DNA of 18,870 nt from JAVVRI01 sp036654795 (GTDB taxonomy: Bacteria > Bacteroidota > Bacteroidia > Bacteroidales > Tannerellaceae), in contig JAVVRI010000047.1 in NCBI GenBank assembly GCA_036654795.1, positions 1-18,870 on the forward strand, written 5' to 3'. The stretch's first letter is position 1, and each line of letters opens with the position of its first letter. A program made the translations under genes and the position numbers. The notes below the pieces were generated by a model that did not search any database, was not told the DNA's origin, and saw only the letters and a program-made list of their open reading frames with translations. Below are positions 1 to 6,482 of this stretch, in pieces.

Positions 1-86
1 CGATGAAAATTACTACCTTTGCAGCGCTTTTAAATACTGAAGTGGATGAAATGATGAACCGCTGGCAGAATAAGAAAGGTAATTAA
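1..86 (+). CDS. thrS: threonyl-tRNA synthetase, 3' end only
   Basis: Only the last 27 codons and the TAA stop (84-86) are in the window; the gene starts upstream. The visible tail begins MKITTFAALLNTEVDEMMNR and fits the C-terminal end of the ThrS anticodon-binding domain, where E. coli ThrS has an equivalent GSM-plus-helix segment. The main support is synteny: thrS-infC-rpmI-rplT is a very widespread order, and infC follows after 29 nt. The identification rests on a short tail plus context, so it is probable and not certain. ThrS charges tRNA-Thr with threonine in the cytoplasm. Confidence 0.7.
   Translation, partial: MKITTFAALLNTEVDEMMNRWQNKKGN
14..21 (+). promoter_or_regulatory. possible internal -7 element for infC operon
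   Basis: TACCTTTG exactly matches the Bacteroidetes -7 consensus TAnnTTTG and lies about 95 nt before the infC start, inside the thrS tail. The -33 element would fall before position 1 and cannot be checked. The same bases encode ordinary codons (Thr-Phe-Ala), so chance is a real possibility. Confidence 0.25.
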
Positions 87-115
87 CTAATAAGGAGGAG
101 AATAAATCTTTTTGA

Positions 116-725
116 ATGAAGAATGACAATCTGAAAGAACAGTATAGAATTAATGAGCGTATCCGTGTTCGTGAAGTTCGCTTAGTAGGTGACAATGTAG
201 AACAAGGAGTGTTTCCGACAACTCAGGCTTTACGCATAGCTGAGGATTTGGGACTTGATCTTGTTGAAATATCACCAAATGCTGCCCCCCCCGTTTGTAA
301 AGTGACCGATTACCAGAAGTTTCTTTATCAACAAAAGAAACGTCAGAAAGAGCAAAAGGCGAAGTCAGTTAAAGTTATTGTGAAGGAGATCCGTTTCGGA
401 TTACGACTTTAAGCTTAAACATGCCAAAGGCTTTTTGGAAGAAGGTGCTAAGGTGAAGGCGTATGTGTTCTTTAAAGGCCGTTCCATTCTTTTTAAGGAA
501 CAAGGAGAAGTGTTATTGCTCCGTTTTGCAAACGATTTGGAAGATTATGGGAAGGTAGAACAACTACCGGTATTGGAAGGTAAACGTATGATTATTATGC
601 TTACACCGAAGAAGGTAGGAGCTCAGCAACAATCTGCTCCGCAAGTATCCAAACCGATCGTAAAGAAGGTAATTATCACTCCGAAGCCGAAGGATGAACC
701 CGAAGCGAACGAAGAGCAAAAGTAG
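116..725 (+). pseudogene. infC: translation initiation factor IF-3, frameshifted by an apparent 20-nt deletion
   Basis: IF3 binds the 30S subunit, prevents premature 50S joining and checks start-codon/initiator-tRNA pairing. The first frame (ATG 116, purine-rich AAGGAGG at 92-98) encodes the N-domain and linker up to VKEIRFG at 380-400, then reads G-L-R-L-stop (TAA 410-412). The C-domain resumes in another frame from TAC at 402 (YDFKLKHAKGFLEEGAKVKA onward) and runs to TAG 723-725. In Bacteroides IF3 the junction reads FGPQTDDHDY; here PQTDDHD (21 nt) is reduced to a single T, a loss of 20 nt. Joined, the parts give about 202 residues, close to the normal 205-210, so nothing else is missing. 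A TGA directly upstream (113-115) rules out an earlier start in frame. Because infC is essential, an assembly or sequencing error is the first explanation; a real lesion would leave a protein without the anti-association C-domain. Confidence 0.85.
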
Positions 726-735
726 AATAGAAAAA

Positions 736-759
736 ACCACCCACGAGACAGTGGGTGGT
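736..759 (+). promoter_or_regulatory. hairpin between infC and rpmI
   Basis: ACCACCCAC (736-744) pairs perfectly with GTGGGTGGT (751-759) around a 6-nt loop GAGACA. It starts 10 nt after the infC stop and ends 30 nt before the rpmI ATG. The downstream sequence is AT-rich but has no clean U-run, so it is a poor terminator. In other bacteria this operon is autoregulated by L20 through RNA structures near rpmI or in the infC leader; a regulatory, attenuating or RNA-processing role here is inference. Confidence 0.5.
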
Positions 760-789
760 ATAAGTTTAATAATTAAAACATATTGGAAA

Positions 790-987
790 ATGCCTAAGAT
801 GAAGACTAATTCCGGTGCCAAAAAGAGGTTCGCCCTTACCGGATCAGGTAAAATCAAAAGAAAACACGCTTTTAAAAGTCATATTTTGACGAAGAAGACT
901 ACAAAGCAAAAAAGAAATCTTACCCACACAGGTTTGGTTGCTTCAGTTGATGTACATAGCGTAAAGCAATTGCTTTGCTTAAAGTAA
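790..987 (+). CDS. rpmI: 50S ribosomal protein L35
   Basis: A 65-residue, strongly basic protein beginning MPKMKTNSGAKKRFALTGSG, the classic L35 signature, and continuing with KIKRKHAFKSHILTKK. Length and sequence match bacterial L35, a small protein of the large ribosomal subunit. The ATG at 790 was chosen because it gives the conserved MPKMKTNSGA start; an in-frame ATG at 694 would overlap the end of infC and add 32 unrelated residues. It lies between infC and rplT as usual. The last codons contain a palindromic stretch (963-976) with a T-run at 990-996, but no convincing terminator. Confidence 0.97.
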   Translation: MPKMKTNSGAKKRFALTGSGKIKRKHAFKSHILTKKTTKQKRNLTHTGLVASVDVHSVKQLLCLK

Positions 988-1101
988 TCTTTTTTTAATA
1001 AGCGAGTTTACAAAGATTTTTATTAACCGAATGTTTTTAGCAAGCAAGTTCATCCATTATAAAAGAAGAGATGACGCTAACATTCAAAACAGATTAGAAT
1101 T

Positions 1102-1446
1102 ATGCCTAGATCAGTAAATCACGTTGCTTCAAGAGCAAAAAGAAAACAGATTTTAAAACTAACCAGAGGTTATTATGGTGCACGTAAGAATGTATGGACC
1201 GTAGCTAAAAACACCTGGGAAAAAGGTTTGACCTATGCTTTCCGTGACCGTCGTAACAAGAAACGTAGTTTCCGCGCTTTGTGGATTCAACGTATTAATG
1301 CTGGCGCACGTTTGGAAGGTTTGTCTTACTCTCGTTTAATGGGTGCTTTACACGCTGCTGGAATCGAAATCAACCGCAAGGTGTTGGCCGATTTGGCAAT
1401 GAATCATCCCGAAGCATTCAAAGCTATTGTAGCCAAAGTAAAGTAA
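1102..1446 (+). CDS. rplT: 50S ribosomal protein L20
   Basis: 114 residues, highly basic, starting MPRSVNHVASRAKRKQILKL and containing GYYGARKNVWTVAK, FRDRRNKKRSFRALWIQRIN and SYSRLMGALHAAGIEINRKVLADLA, all hallmarks of L20. L20 binds 23S rRNA early in 50S assembly and, in several bacteria, represses its own operon through the mRNA. The gap from rpmI is 114 nt, longer than in many bacteria and without other obvious structure. A strong terminator begins about 25 nt after the stop, so rplT is the last gene of the operon. Confidence 0.98.
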   Translation: MPRSVNHVASRAKRKQILKLTRGYYGARKNVWTVAKNTWEKGLTYAFRDRRNKKRSFRALWIQRINAGARLEGLSYSRLMGALHAAGIEINRKVLADLAMNHPEAFKAIVAKVK

Positions 1447-1469
1447 ATTTACACGATACATAGTATTGT

Positions 1470-1502
1470 AAAAAGGTCTCCCCAAAAGGGAGACCTTTTT
1501 TT
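1470..1502 (+). terminator. intrinsic terminator after rplT
   Basis: GGTCTCCC (1475-1482) pairs with GGGAGACC (1488-1495) around loop CAAAA. The stem can be extended by A-U pairs (A-run 1470-1474, T-run 1496-1502), and the T-run gives a textbook rho-independent terminator. The A-run on the other side means it could also act on transcripts from the opposite strand. Confidence 0.93.
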
Positions 1503-1545
1503 GTTGGAAATAATGCTTATTCTCGCGCTTTTTAACAGGAGAATG

Positions 1546-1577
1546 CTTGGTGGTTCCAATTTCAACACCTATCTTTG
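1546..1577 (+). promoter_or_regulatory. promoter of the structured RNA downstream of rplT
   Basis: TATCTTTG (1570-1577) is an exact match to the Bacteroidetes -7 consensus TAnnTTTG. CTTG (1546-1549), one base from the -33 consensus TTTG, lies 20 nt upstream, the normal spacing. The predicted start near 1584 coincides with the left arm of the inverted repeat that closes the RNA structure. Confidence 0.7.
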
Positions 1578-1581
1578 TCAT

Positions 1582-1782
1582 AAGAAAAAAAGAGTTAGCC
1601 GCACTTGTTCGATTGGGAAACTCATCAGTTATATCAATTCCGAGACAAAGCTCTTGTCGCTAATGGCGGGCCGCATCCCTTCGGGGTATGCTTCGCACAG
1701 CGGATTACAAAGGTGGCAAAGCACTCAAATCCTGTCATACGGAGTTTGTTCATATCTACGGTGCGGCTTTCTTTTTTTCTTA
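1582..1782 (+). ncRNA. structured noncoding RNA, probable Bacteroidales-1 / 6S-like RNA
   Basis: The ends are complementary: 1581-1592 (TAAGAAAAAAAG) pairs with 1771-1782, and GCCGCAC (1598-1604) pairs with GTGCGGC (1761-1767), with 5 versus 3 unpaired bases between. Inside comes a symmetric 13 x 13 nt internal loop (1605-1617 / 1748-1760), then AAACTC (1618-1623) with GAGTTT (1742-1747). Further hairpins are GACAA/TTGTC (1644-1648/1654-1658), a GC-rich branch at 1671-1703, and GGATT/AATCC (1702-1706/1728-1732), which competes with that branch. The 3' side ends in a U-rich tract (1772-1781), as in a terminator. A promoter with the right start site lies just upstream. From memory, Bacteroidales-1 RNAs sit downstream of rplT in this order and were proposed to be 6S RNA counterparts; a long hairpin with a central bubble fits 6S RNA, which mimics an open promoter to bind RNA polymerase. 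The family name was not checked by search. Confidence 0.72.
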
Positions 1783-1833
1783 TTTTATTACTCTTTACTC
1801 TCTTTTCATTCTTCACTACAAGGTAATTCTTCG

Positions 1834-1841
1834 TATATTTA
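1834..1841 (+). promoter_or_regulatory. candidate -7 element for the GH20-GH92 operon
   Basis: TATATTTA matches TAnnTTTG except for the last base and is followed by CGGCAC. The same ATTTACGGCAC string occurs in the well-formed promoter of the membrane-protein gene on the other strand (11988-11998), which supports it. The -33 element is not recognisable. A start near 1848 would give a leader of about 30 nt before the ATG at 1878. Confidence 0.4.
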
Positions 1842-1877
1842 CGGCACTAAGAATTATTTATCAAAAAACAAATTACT

Positions 1878-4055
1878 ATGTTATTGCCAAGACAAACCCG
1901 AATGATGGGGCTGGGCGTCGCGCTGGCGTGCTCATTGCTCTTTGTAGCCTGTTCTTCACAAGATGCGAAGCAGGTTAATCTAATACCTAAACCGGCTAAA
2001 ATGGAATTGGCTGATGGATTTTTTCAATTGGATAGTGCTGCTCTTTTTGCTGCCGGAGAATCGGATACGGTTCATTTCCTAATTGATGAGTCGATGAAAG
2101 GCGGCAACGCCGAAGGTTATGAGCTTGTCGTTAACGAGCAGGGTGTAACTCTTAAGGCAGCAAGCGAAGCAGGACTGTTTTATGGTAAGCAATCGCTTCG
2201 TCAACTACTTACGCCGGAGGGACTTCCTTATGTGCGTATTCAAGACGAACCCCGCTTCCATTATCGCGGACTCCATTTGGACGTGTCGCGCCACTTCTTT
2301 CCGAAAGAAGAGGTTGAGAAGCTGCTCGACGCCATGTCCTATTATAAATTGAACACCCTCCACCTTCACCTAACAGATGCCGGGGGATGGCGTATCCAGA
2401 TGGATAAGTATCCTAAACTGACCACCGATGCTGCTTTTCGTACGGAAACAGACTGGCGAAAATGGTGGGATGGGGGAGATCGCAAATACCTGCCCGAAGG
2501 CACTCCTGGTGCATATGGTGGTTACTATACCAAGGATGATATTCGTGAAATTGTAGCCTACGCAACTTCCAAACATATTAATGTATTGCCTGAAATAGAA
2601 TTCCCCGGACATTCGGACGAAGTGTTTTTTGCTTATCCCGAGTTACAATGTTCAGGCAAACCTTATCAAGGCAGCGACTTTTGTGTTGGGAATGAGAAGT
2701 CGTTTACCTTTATGGAGGATGTGCTGACCGAGATAATGGAGCTTTTCCCTTCCGAATATATCCATATCGGAGGAGACGAAGCAGGAAAAACGGCTTGGGC
2801 AACTTGCCCTAAATGTCAGGCTCTGATGAAAAAGAACGGAATGACAAGCGTGGACGAGTTGCAAAGCTATATGATTCATCGCGCCGAAGAGTTTCTGATC
2901 TCGAAAGGACGTAAACTGATTGGATGGGACGAGATACTGGAAGGTGGCCTGGCTCCCGAAGCAACGGTGATGTCTTGGCGTGGAGAAGGCGGCGGCATCA
3001 AGTCAGCCCGGATGGGACACGACGTGATTATGACCCCCGGCAACTTTATGTATCTCGACTTCTATCAGGCAGAGCCTAAGACGCAGCCTTTTGCTATCGG
3101 AGGTTATACCCCTATTAAGAAAGTGTACAGTTACAATCCGGTTCCTTCTGATTCTCTTACAGCAGAGGAATGCAAACACATCATGGGGGTGCAGGCCAAT
3201 ACCTGGACGGAATATATGATGGATAGTAATCATTTGGAGTATATGATTTTCCCCCGTATGTTGGCGCTGGCCGAAGTGGCTTGGACGCCGCAGAAGGAGC
3301 GTGATTGGAATAACTTCAAGCCTCGCTTGAATGCTCACATCCCCGTGTTAAAACGTATGGGCATCAATACCTTTACCCTTTCCGACGAACTGGAGGTAAC
3401 CATGACTGTGGATACTGTGAAACAGCGTATTGAAGTGCAGCTCGATGCTGAGAAATATCCTGCCGAGATTCACTACACCACCGACGGAACAGAGCCTACC
3501 GCCTCTTCTTCCCTTTATAAGGGCTCGATTTCGGTAAAGGACTCTGCTTACATCAAAGCCGCCATCTTCAAGGATGGTCAGATGCAAGGTACGCCGAGTG
3601 AGAAGAAGGTGGATTATCATCGGGGCATCAACAAGCCGATTCATTATAATAGCAAGCTCTACGATGGCTACATGGCCGGAGGCATGAACGCTTTGTTGGA
3701 TGGTTATCGCGGAGGACTTACTTATCTGGATGGCCGTTGGCAGGGATATGTAAACGATTTGGACTGTGTGATTGATATGGAGAAGGTGGTCAAACTAAGT
3801 AGCGTATCCGGTCGCTTTATGCAGTTGATAGGTCCTGGCGTATTCCAGCCCGGAATGGTGGAACTGCTTTTATCTGATGATGGTGTAAACTTCACCTCAT
3901 GCGGAACGATCTCCTCTACTATCTCCAATAAGAACCCCGATCTCTTGTTTCATGAGTACACATTCCGGGGTACATGGAAGGCGCGCTATGTACGTTTGAA
4001 GGCTACTGAGGTAAACGGCGGTTTTATCTTTACGGATGAGATTGTGATCTGGTAA
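1878..4055 (+). CDS. beta-N-acetylhexosaminidase, GH20 lipoprotein
   Basis: Removes terminal beta-linked GlcNAc or GalNAc from glycans by substrate-assisted catalysis. Residues 1-25 form a lipoprotein signal peptide with lipobox LFVAC (Cys25), so the enzyme is membrane-anchored in the periplasm or at the cell surface. A GH20 N-terminal domain (about 33-125) is followed by the catalytic barrel (about 126-475): RGLHLDVSRHFFP (130-142), HLHLTDAGGWR (162-172), PEIEFPGHS (238-246), then HIGGDE with the catalytic Asp300-Glu301 pair, IGWDEIL (348-354) and SWRG (366-369). A chitobiase-type C-terminal module follows (about 505-580, YTTDGTEPT), then a discoidin-like sandwich (about 590-725), probably glycan-binding. 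Active-site residues look intact and 725 aa is normal for Bacteroides enzymes of this architecture. ATG 1878 was preferred over ATG 1902 because it follows an A-rich leader. GH92 starts 41 nt downstream, so co-transcription is likely. HexNAc linkage specificity cannot be read from sequence. Confidence 0.95.
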   Translation: MLLPRQTRMMGLGVALACSLLFVACSSQDAKQVNLIPKPAKMELADGFFQLDSAALFAAGESDTVHFLIDESMKGGNAEGYELVVNEQGVTLKAASEAGLFYGKQSLRQLLTPEGLPYVRIQDEPRFHYRGLHLDVSRHFFPKEEVEKLLDAMSYYKLNTLHLHLTDAGGWRIQMDKYPKLTTDAAFRTETDWRKWWDGGDRKYLPEGTPGAYGGYYTKDDIREIVAYATSKHINVLPEIEFPGHSDEVFFAYPELQCSGKPYQGSDFCVGNEKSFTFMEDVLTEIMELFPSEYIHIGGDEAGKTAWATCPKCQALMKKNGMTSVDELQSYMIHRAEEFLISKGRKLIGWDEILEGGLAPEATVMSWRGEGGGIKSARMGHDVIMTPGNFMYLDFYQAEPKTQPFAIGGYTPIKKVYSYNPVPSDSLTAEECKHIMGVQANTWTEYMMDSNHLEYMIFPRMLALAEVAWTPQKERDWNNFKPRLNAHIPVLKRMGINTFTLSDELEVTMTVDTVKQRIEVQLDAEKYPAEIHYTTDGTEPTASSSLYKGSISVKDSAYIKAAIFKDGQMQGTPSEKKVDYHRGINKPIHYNSKLYDGYMAGGMNALLDGYRGGLTYLDGRWQGYVNDLDCVIDMEKVVKLSSVSGRFMQLIGPGVFQPGMVELLLSDDGVNFTSCGTISSTISNKNPDLLFHEYTFRGTWKARYVRLKATEVNGGFIFTDEIVIW

Positions 4056-4096
4056 AATAAAGGAATAAACAGAATAATAAATAACAGAAATAAAGA

Positions 4097-6346
4097 ATGA
4101 AGAAACAATTGATGACCCTCCTGCTCTCGGCCTTTGCGCTGGGAGCGGTTTCGGCTCAGCAGCCGGTGGAGTATGTAAATCCCTTTATCGGAACAAGCAA
4201 CTACGGAACAACCAATCCCGGAGCTATTTGTCCGCAAGGGATGATGAGTGTTACCCCCTTTAACGTAATGGGGGCGAAGAGTAACCGTTTTGATAAAGAC
4301 AGCCAGTGGTGGTCGGCACCATACTCGTCAGATAACAGCTACCTGACTGGCTTTTCGCATGTCAACCTGAGCGGGGTCGGCTGTCCGGACTTGAGCAGTT
4401 TGCTTTTGATGCCTACAACCGGAGAACTGAACGTGGATTATAAAGCATACGGAAGTCCTTACACCGATCAAGTGGCGCACCCGGGTTATTACAGCAACAA
4501 ACTAACGAAGTATAATATCCTTGCCGAGGCAACAGCTAGCATGCGCACAGGCCTGAGCCGTTTTACCTTCCCTAAGGGGCAGGGCAATATCCTGCTCAAT
4601 CTGGGCGAGGGGCTGACGAACGAAACGGGCGCAACCGTGCGTATCGTTAGCGATACCGAGATCGAAGGCAGCAAGTTGCAGGGTACCTTCTGTTACAATC
4701 CGCAAGCTGTCTTTCCTATTTACTTCGTGATGAAGGTAAGCAAAGCACCCAAGCAGATGGGTTACTGGAAAAAGCAGCGCGACATGAAGGGTGTGGAGGC
4801 CGAATGGGACGGCTTCTCCGGCAAATACAAACTTTACACCGGATATACTCGTGATATGAGTGGCGATGATGTGGGCGTATGGTTCACATACGATACCGAG
4901 GAGGGCGAAGCAATCGAAGTAAAGATCGGCGTCTCCTTTGTTAGCACTGCCAATGCTCGTCTGAATATGAACACGGAGCAGCCCGGCTTCGAGTTCGACA
5001 AAGTAAGAGCAGCTGCCTCTGCCCAGTGGAACAGCGACCTTTCCCGCGTAGCTGTGGAGGGGGGGACGAAGGACGAGAAGTCAATCTTCTACACCGGTCT
5101 TTACCACCTGCTGATTCATCCCAATATTATTCAAGACGTAAACGGCGAATACCCGATGATGGAAAGTCTTAAGACCGGTCATACGGATGGAAACCGTTAC
5201 ACCGTCTTCTCCCTTTGGGACACCTATCGCAATGTTAGTACGCTGATGACGCTGCTCTTCCCTGAGCGCCAGTTGGACATTATCCGCACGATGATAGATA
5301 TGTATAAAGAGAGCGGATGGCTGCCCAAATGGGAGCTTTACGGACGGGAGACGCTGACTATGGAGGGTGACCCTTCTATTCCTTACATTGTGGACGCTTG
5401 GATGCGCGGCCTGCGCGACTTTGACGTGGAGACGGCCTACAACGCTATGCGAAAAGGTGCCACTACACCAGGCGAATTCAACCTGCTTCGTCCTGACGCA
5501 AACGATTATTTCAGCAAAGGATACGTCGCCCTGCGCGAACCTTTCGACAACTCCGTATCCCATGCTCTTGAATATTACATTGCTGATTGGAACTTGGCTA
5601 ACTTCGCCGAGGCTTTGGGCAAAAAGGAAGATGCCAAGCTCTTCCGTGACCGTTCGATGGGTTATAAGAATTACTTCTGCAAAGAGTATGGCACGCTGCG
5701 CCCAATCTTGCCGGATGGTAACTTTTACGCCCCCTTCGACCCCCTGCAGGGTTTGAACTTTGAGCCAAGTCCCGGCTTCCACGAAGGCAACGCATGGAAC
5801 TATACTTTCTATGTGCCTCACGACATTCCCGGCCTAACTAAGTTGATGGGCGGTCAGAAGAAGTTTGTGGATAAACTGCAAATGGTCTTTGATAAGGGTT
5901 ATTACGACATGGCCAACGAACCGGACATTGCCTACCCTTACCTCTTTAGTTACTTTAAAAACGATGCCTGGCGCACGCAAAAACTTGTCCATCAGTTGTT
6001 GAAGGATAGTTACCACAACGCGCCGAATGGCTTGCCGGGTAATGATGATACGGGTACAATGTCTACGTGGGCAATCTTCTCTATGATGGGCTTTTATCCC
6101 GCCTGTCCGGGAGATATGAACTACGTCCTTACTTCGCCCACGTTCGATAAAGTAACAATTTCACTTGACTCGAAGTACTATCCCAAGGGTGAGCTTGTTA
6201 TTAATGCCCCGCACGCCACTCCGGATGATATATACATCCGTCAGATTACGGCCGGTGGTAAGAAGTTAAGCGGCTACACGCTGTCGCAAGAGGCACTGAT
6301 TAATGCAGGTACGCTCGACTTCCAGTTGGATGCCAAGCACAGATAG
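4097..6346 (+). CDS. alpha-mannosidase, GH92 family
   Basis: GH92 enzymes are calcium-dependent inverting exo-alpha-mannosidases that Bacteroides uses on N-glycans and other mannosides. Residues 1-20 are a signal peptide with probable cleavage after VSA; there is no lipobox, so the protein is probably periplasmic. Family landmarks are VNPFIGTSNYGTTNPGA (27-43), FSLWDTYR (371-378), GFHEGNAWNYTFYVPHD (560-576), with E563 as likely general acid, and GLPGNDDTGTMSTWAIF (645-661), with the Asp pair (650-651) of the base site. The length (749 aa) is normal and nothing essential is missing. The mannose-phosphate uncapping GH92 has Gln at the acid position as I recall; here it is Glu, favouring an ordinary mannosidase. 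Residues 607-609 read NEP followed by DIAYPYLF, which may bear on linkage specificity. It lies 41 nt after the GH20 gene and is the last gene before a strong terminator. Confidence 0.95.
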   Translation: MKKQLMTLLLSAFALGAVSAQQPVEYVNPFIGTSNYGTTNPGAICPQGMMSVTPFNVMGAKSNRFDKDSQWWSAPYSSDNSYLTGFSHVNLSGVGCPDLSSLLLMPTTGELNVDYKAYGSPYTDQVAHPGYYSNKLTKYNILAEATASMRTGLSRFTFPKGQGNILLNLGEGLTNETGATVRIVSDTEIEGSKLQGTFCYNPQAVFPIYFVMKVSKAPKQMGYWKKQRDMKGVEAEWDGFSGKYKLYTGYTRDMSGDDVGVWFTYDTEEGEAIEVKIGVSFVSTANARLNMNTEQPGFEFDKVRAAASAQWNSDLSRVAVEGGTKDEKSIFYTGLYHLLIHPNIIQDVNGEYPMMESLKTGHTDGNRYTVFSLWDTYRNVSTLMTLLFPERQLDIIRTMIDMYKESGWLPKWELYGRETLTMEGDPSIPYIVDAWMRGLRDFDVETAYNAMRKGATTPGEFNLLRPDANDYFSKGYVALREPFDNSVSHALEYYIADWNLANFAEALGKKEDAKLFRDRSMGYKNYFCKEYGTLRPILPDGNFYAPFDPLQGLNFEPSPGFHEGNAWNYTFYVPHDIPGLTKLMGGQKKFVDKLQMVFDKGYYDMANEPDIAYPYLFSYFKNDAWRTQKLVHQLLKDSYHNAPNGLPGNDDTGTMSTWAIFSMMGFYPACPGDMNYVLTSPTFDKVTISLDSKYYPKGELVINAPHATPDDIYIRQITAGGKKLSGYTLSQEALINAGTLDFQLDAKHR

Positions 6347-6371
6347 GCCTTTTTTGCAGTCTTGCTAGCCG

Positions 6372-6418
6372 AAAAAAACGGCTCGGCAGCTATTTATTTT
6401 AGCTGCCGAGCCGTTTTT
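6372..6418. terminator. bidirectional intrinsic terminator between GH92 and fhs
   Basis: CGGCTCGGCAGCTA (6379-6392) pairs perfectly over 14 bp with TAGCTGCCGAGCCG (6400-6413) around a 7-nt loop. It is flanked by an A-run (6372-6378) and a T-run (6414-6418), so it can terminate transcripts on both strands. That suits its place between the convergent GH92 and fhs genes. Confidence 0.95.
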
Positions 6419-6482
6419 AGTTTGCTGCCGACCTTTCTTTTCCATCCAAGCATGATGGCTCAAGACCGGTATTGATGTCTGA

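Noticed and set aside
398..412. Programmed ribosomal frameshifting in infC
   Set aside because: There is no slippery heptamer at the junction, and conserved residues (PQTDDHD) are missing outright, which frameshifting would not explain.
963..996. Terminator at the end of rpmI (palindrome AAAGCAATTGCTTT then a T-run)
   Set aside because: The best stem is only 6 bp and lies about 10 nt before the T-run, and rplT must be transcribed through it; at most a weak attenuator.
1581..1782. MITE or other mobile element defined by imperfect terminal inverted repeats
   Set aside because: No target-site duplication is visible, and an exact promoter placed to start at the left arm, plus nested internal stems and a U-run end, favour an RNA gene. 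Not fully excluded.
1501..1905. Overlapping open frames on both strands of the rplT-GH20 gap (up to 134 codons)
   Set aside because: They lack recognisable domains, overlap the rplT terminator or the GH20 start, and cover a region better explained by a promoter-driven structured RNA.
5081..5821. 246-codon open frame antisense to the GH92 gene
   Set aside because: It has no recognisable domain and mirrors a strongly conserved coding sequence; long antisense frames are common opposite such genes.
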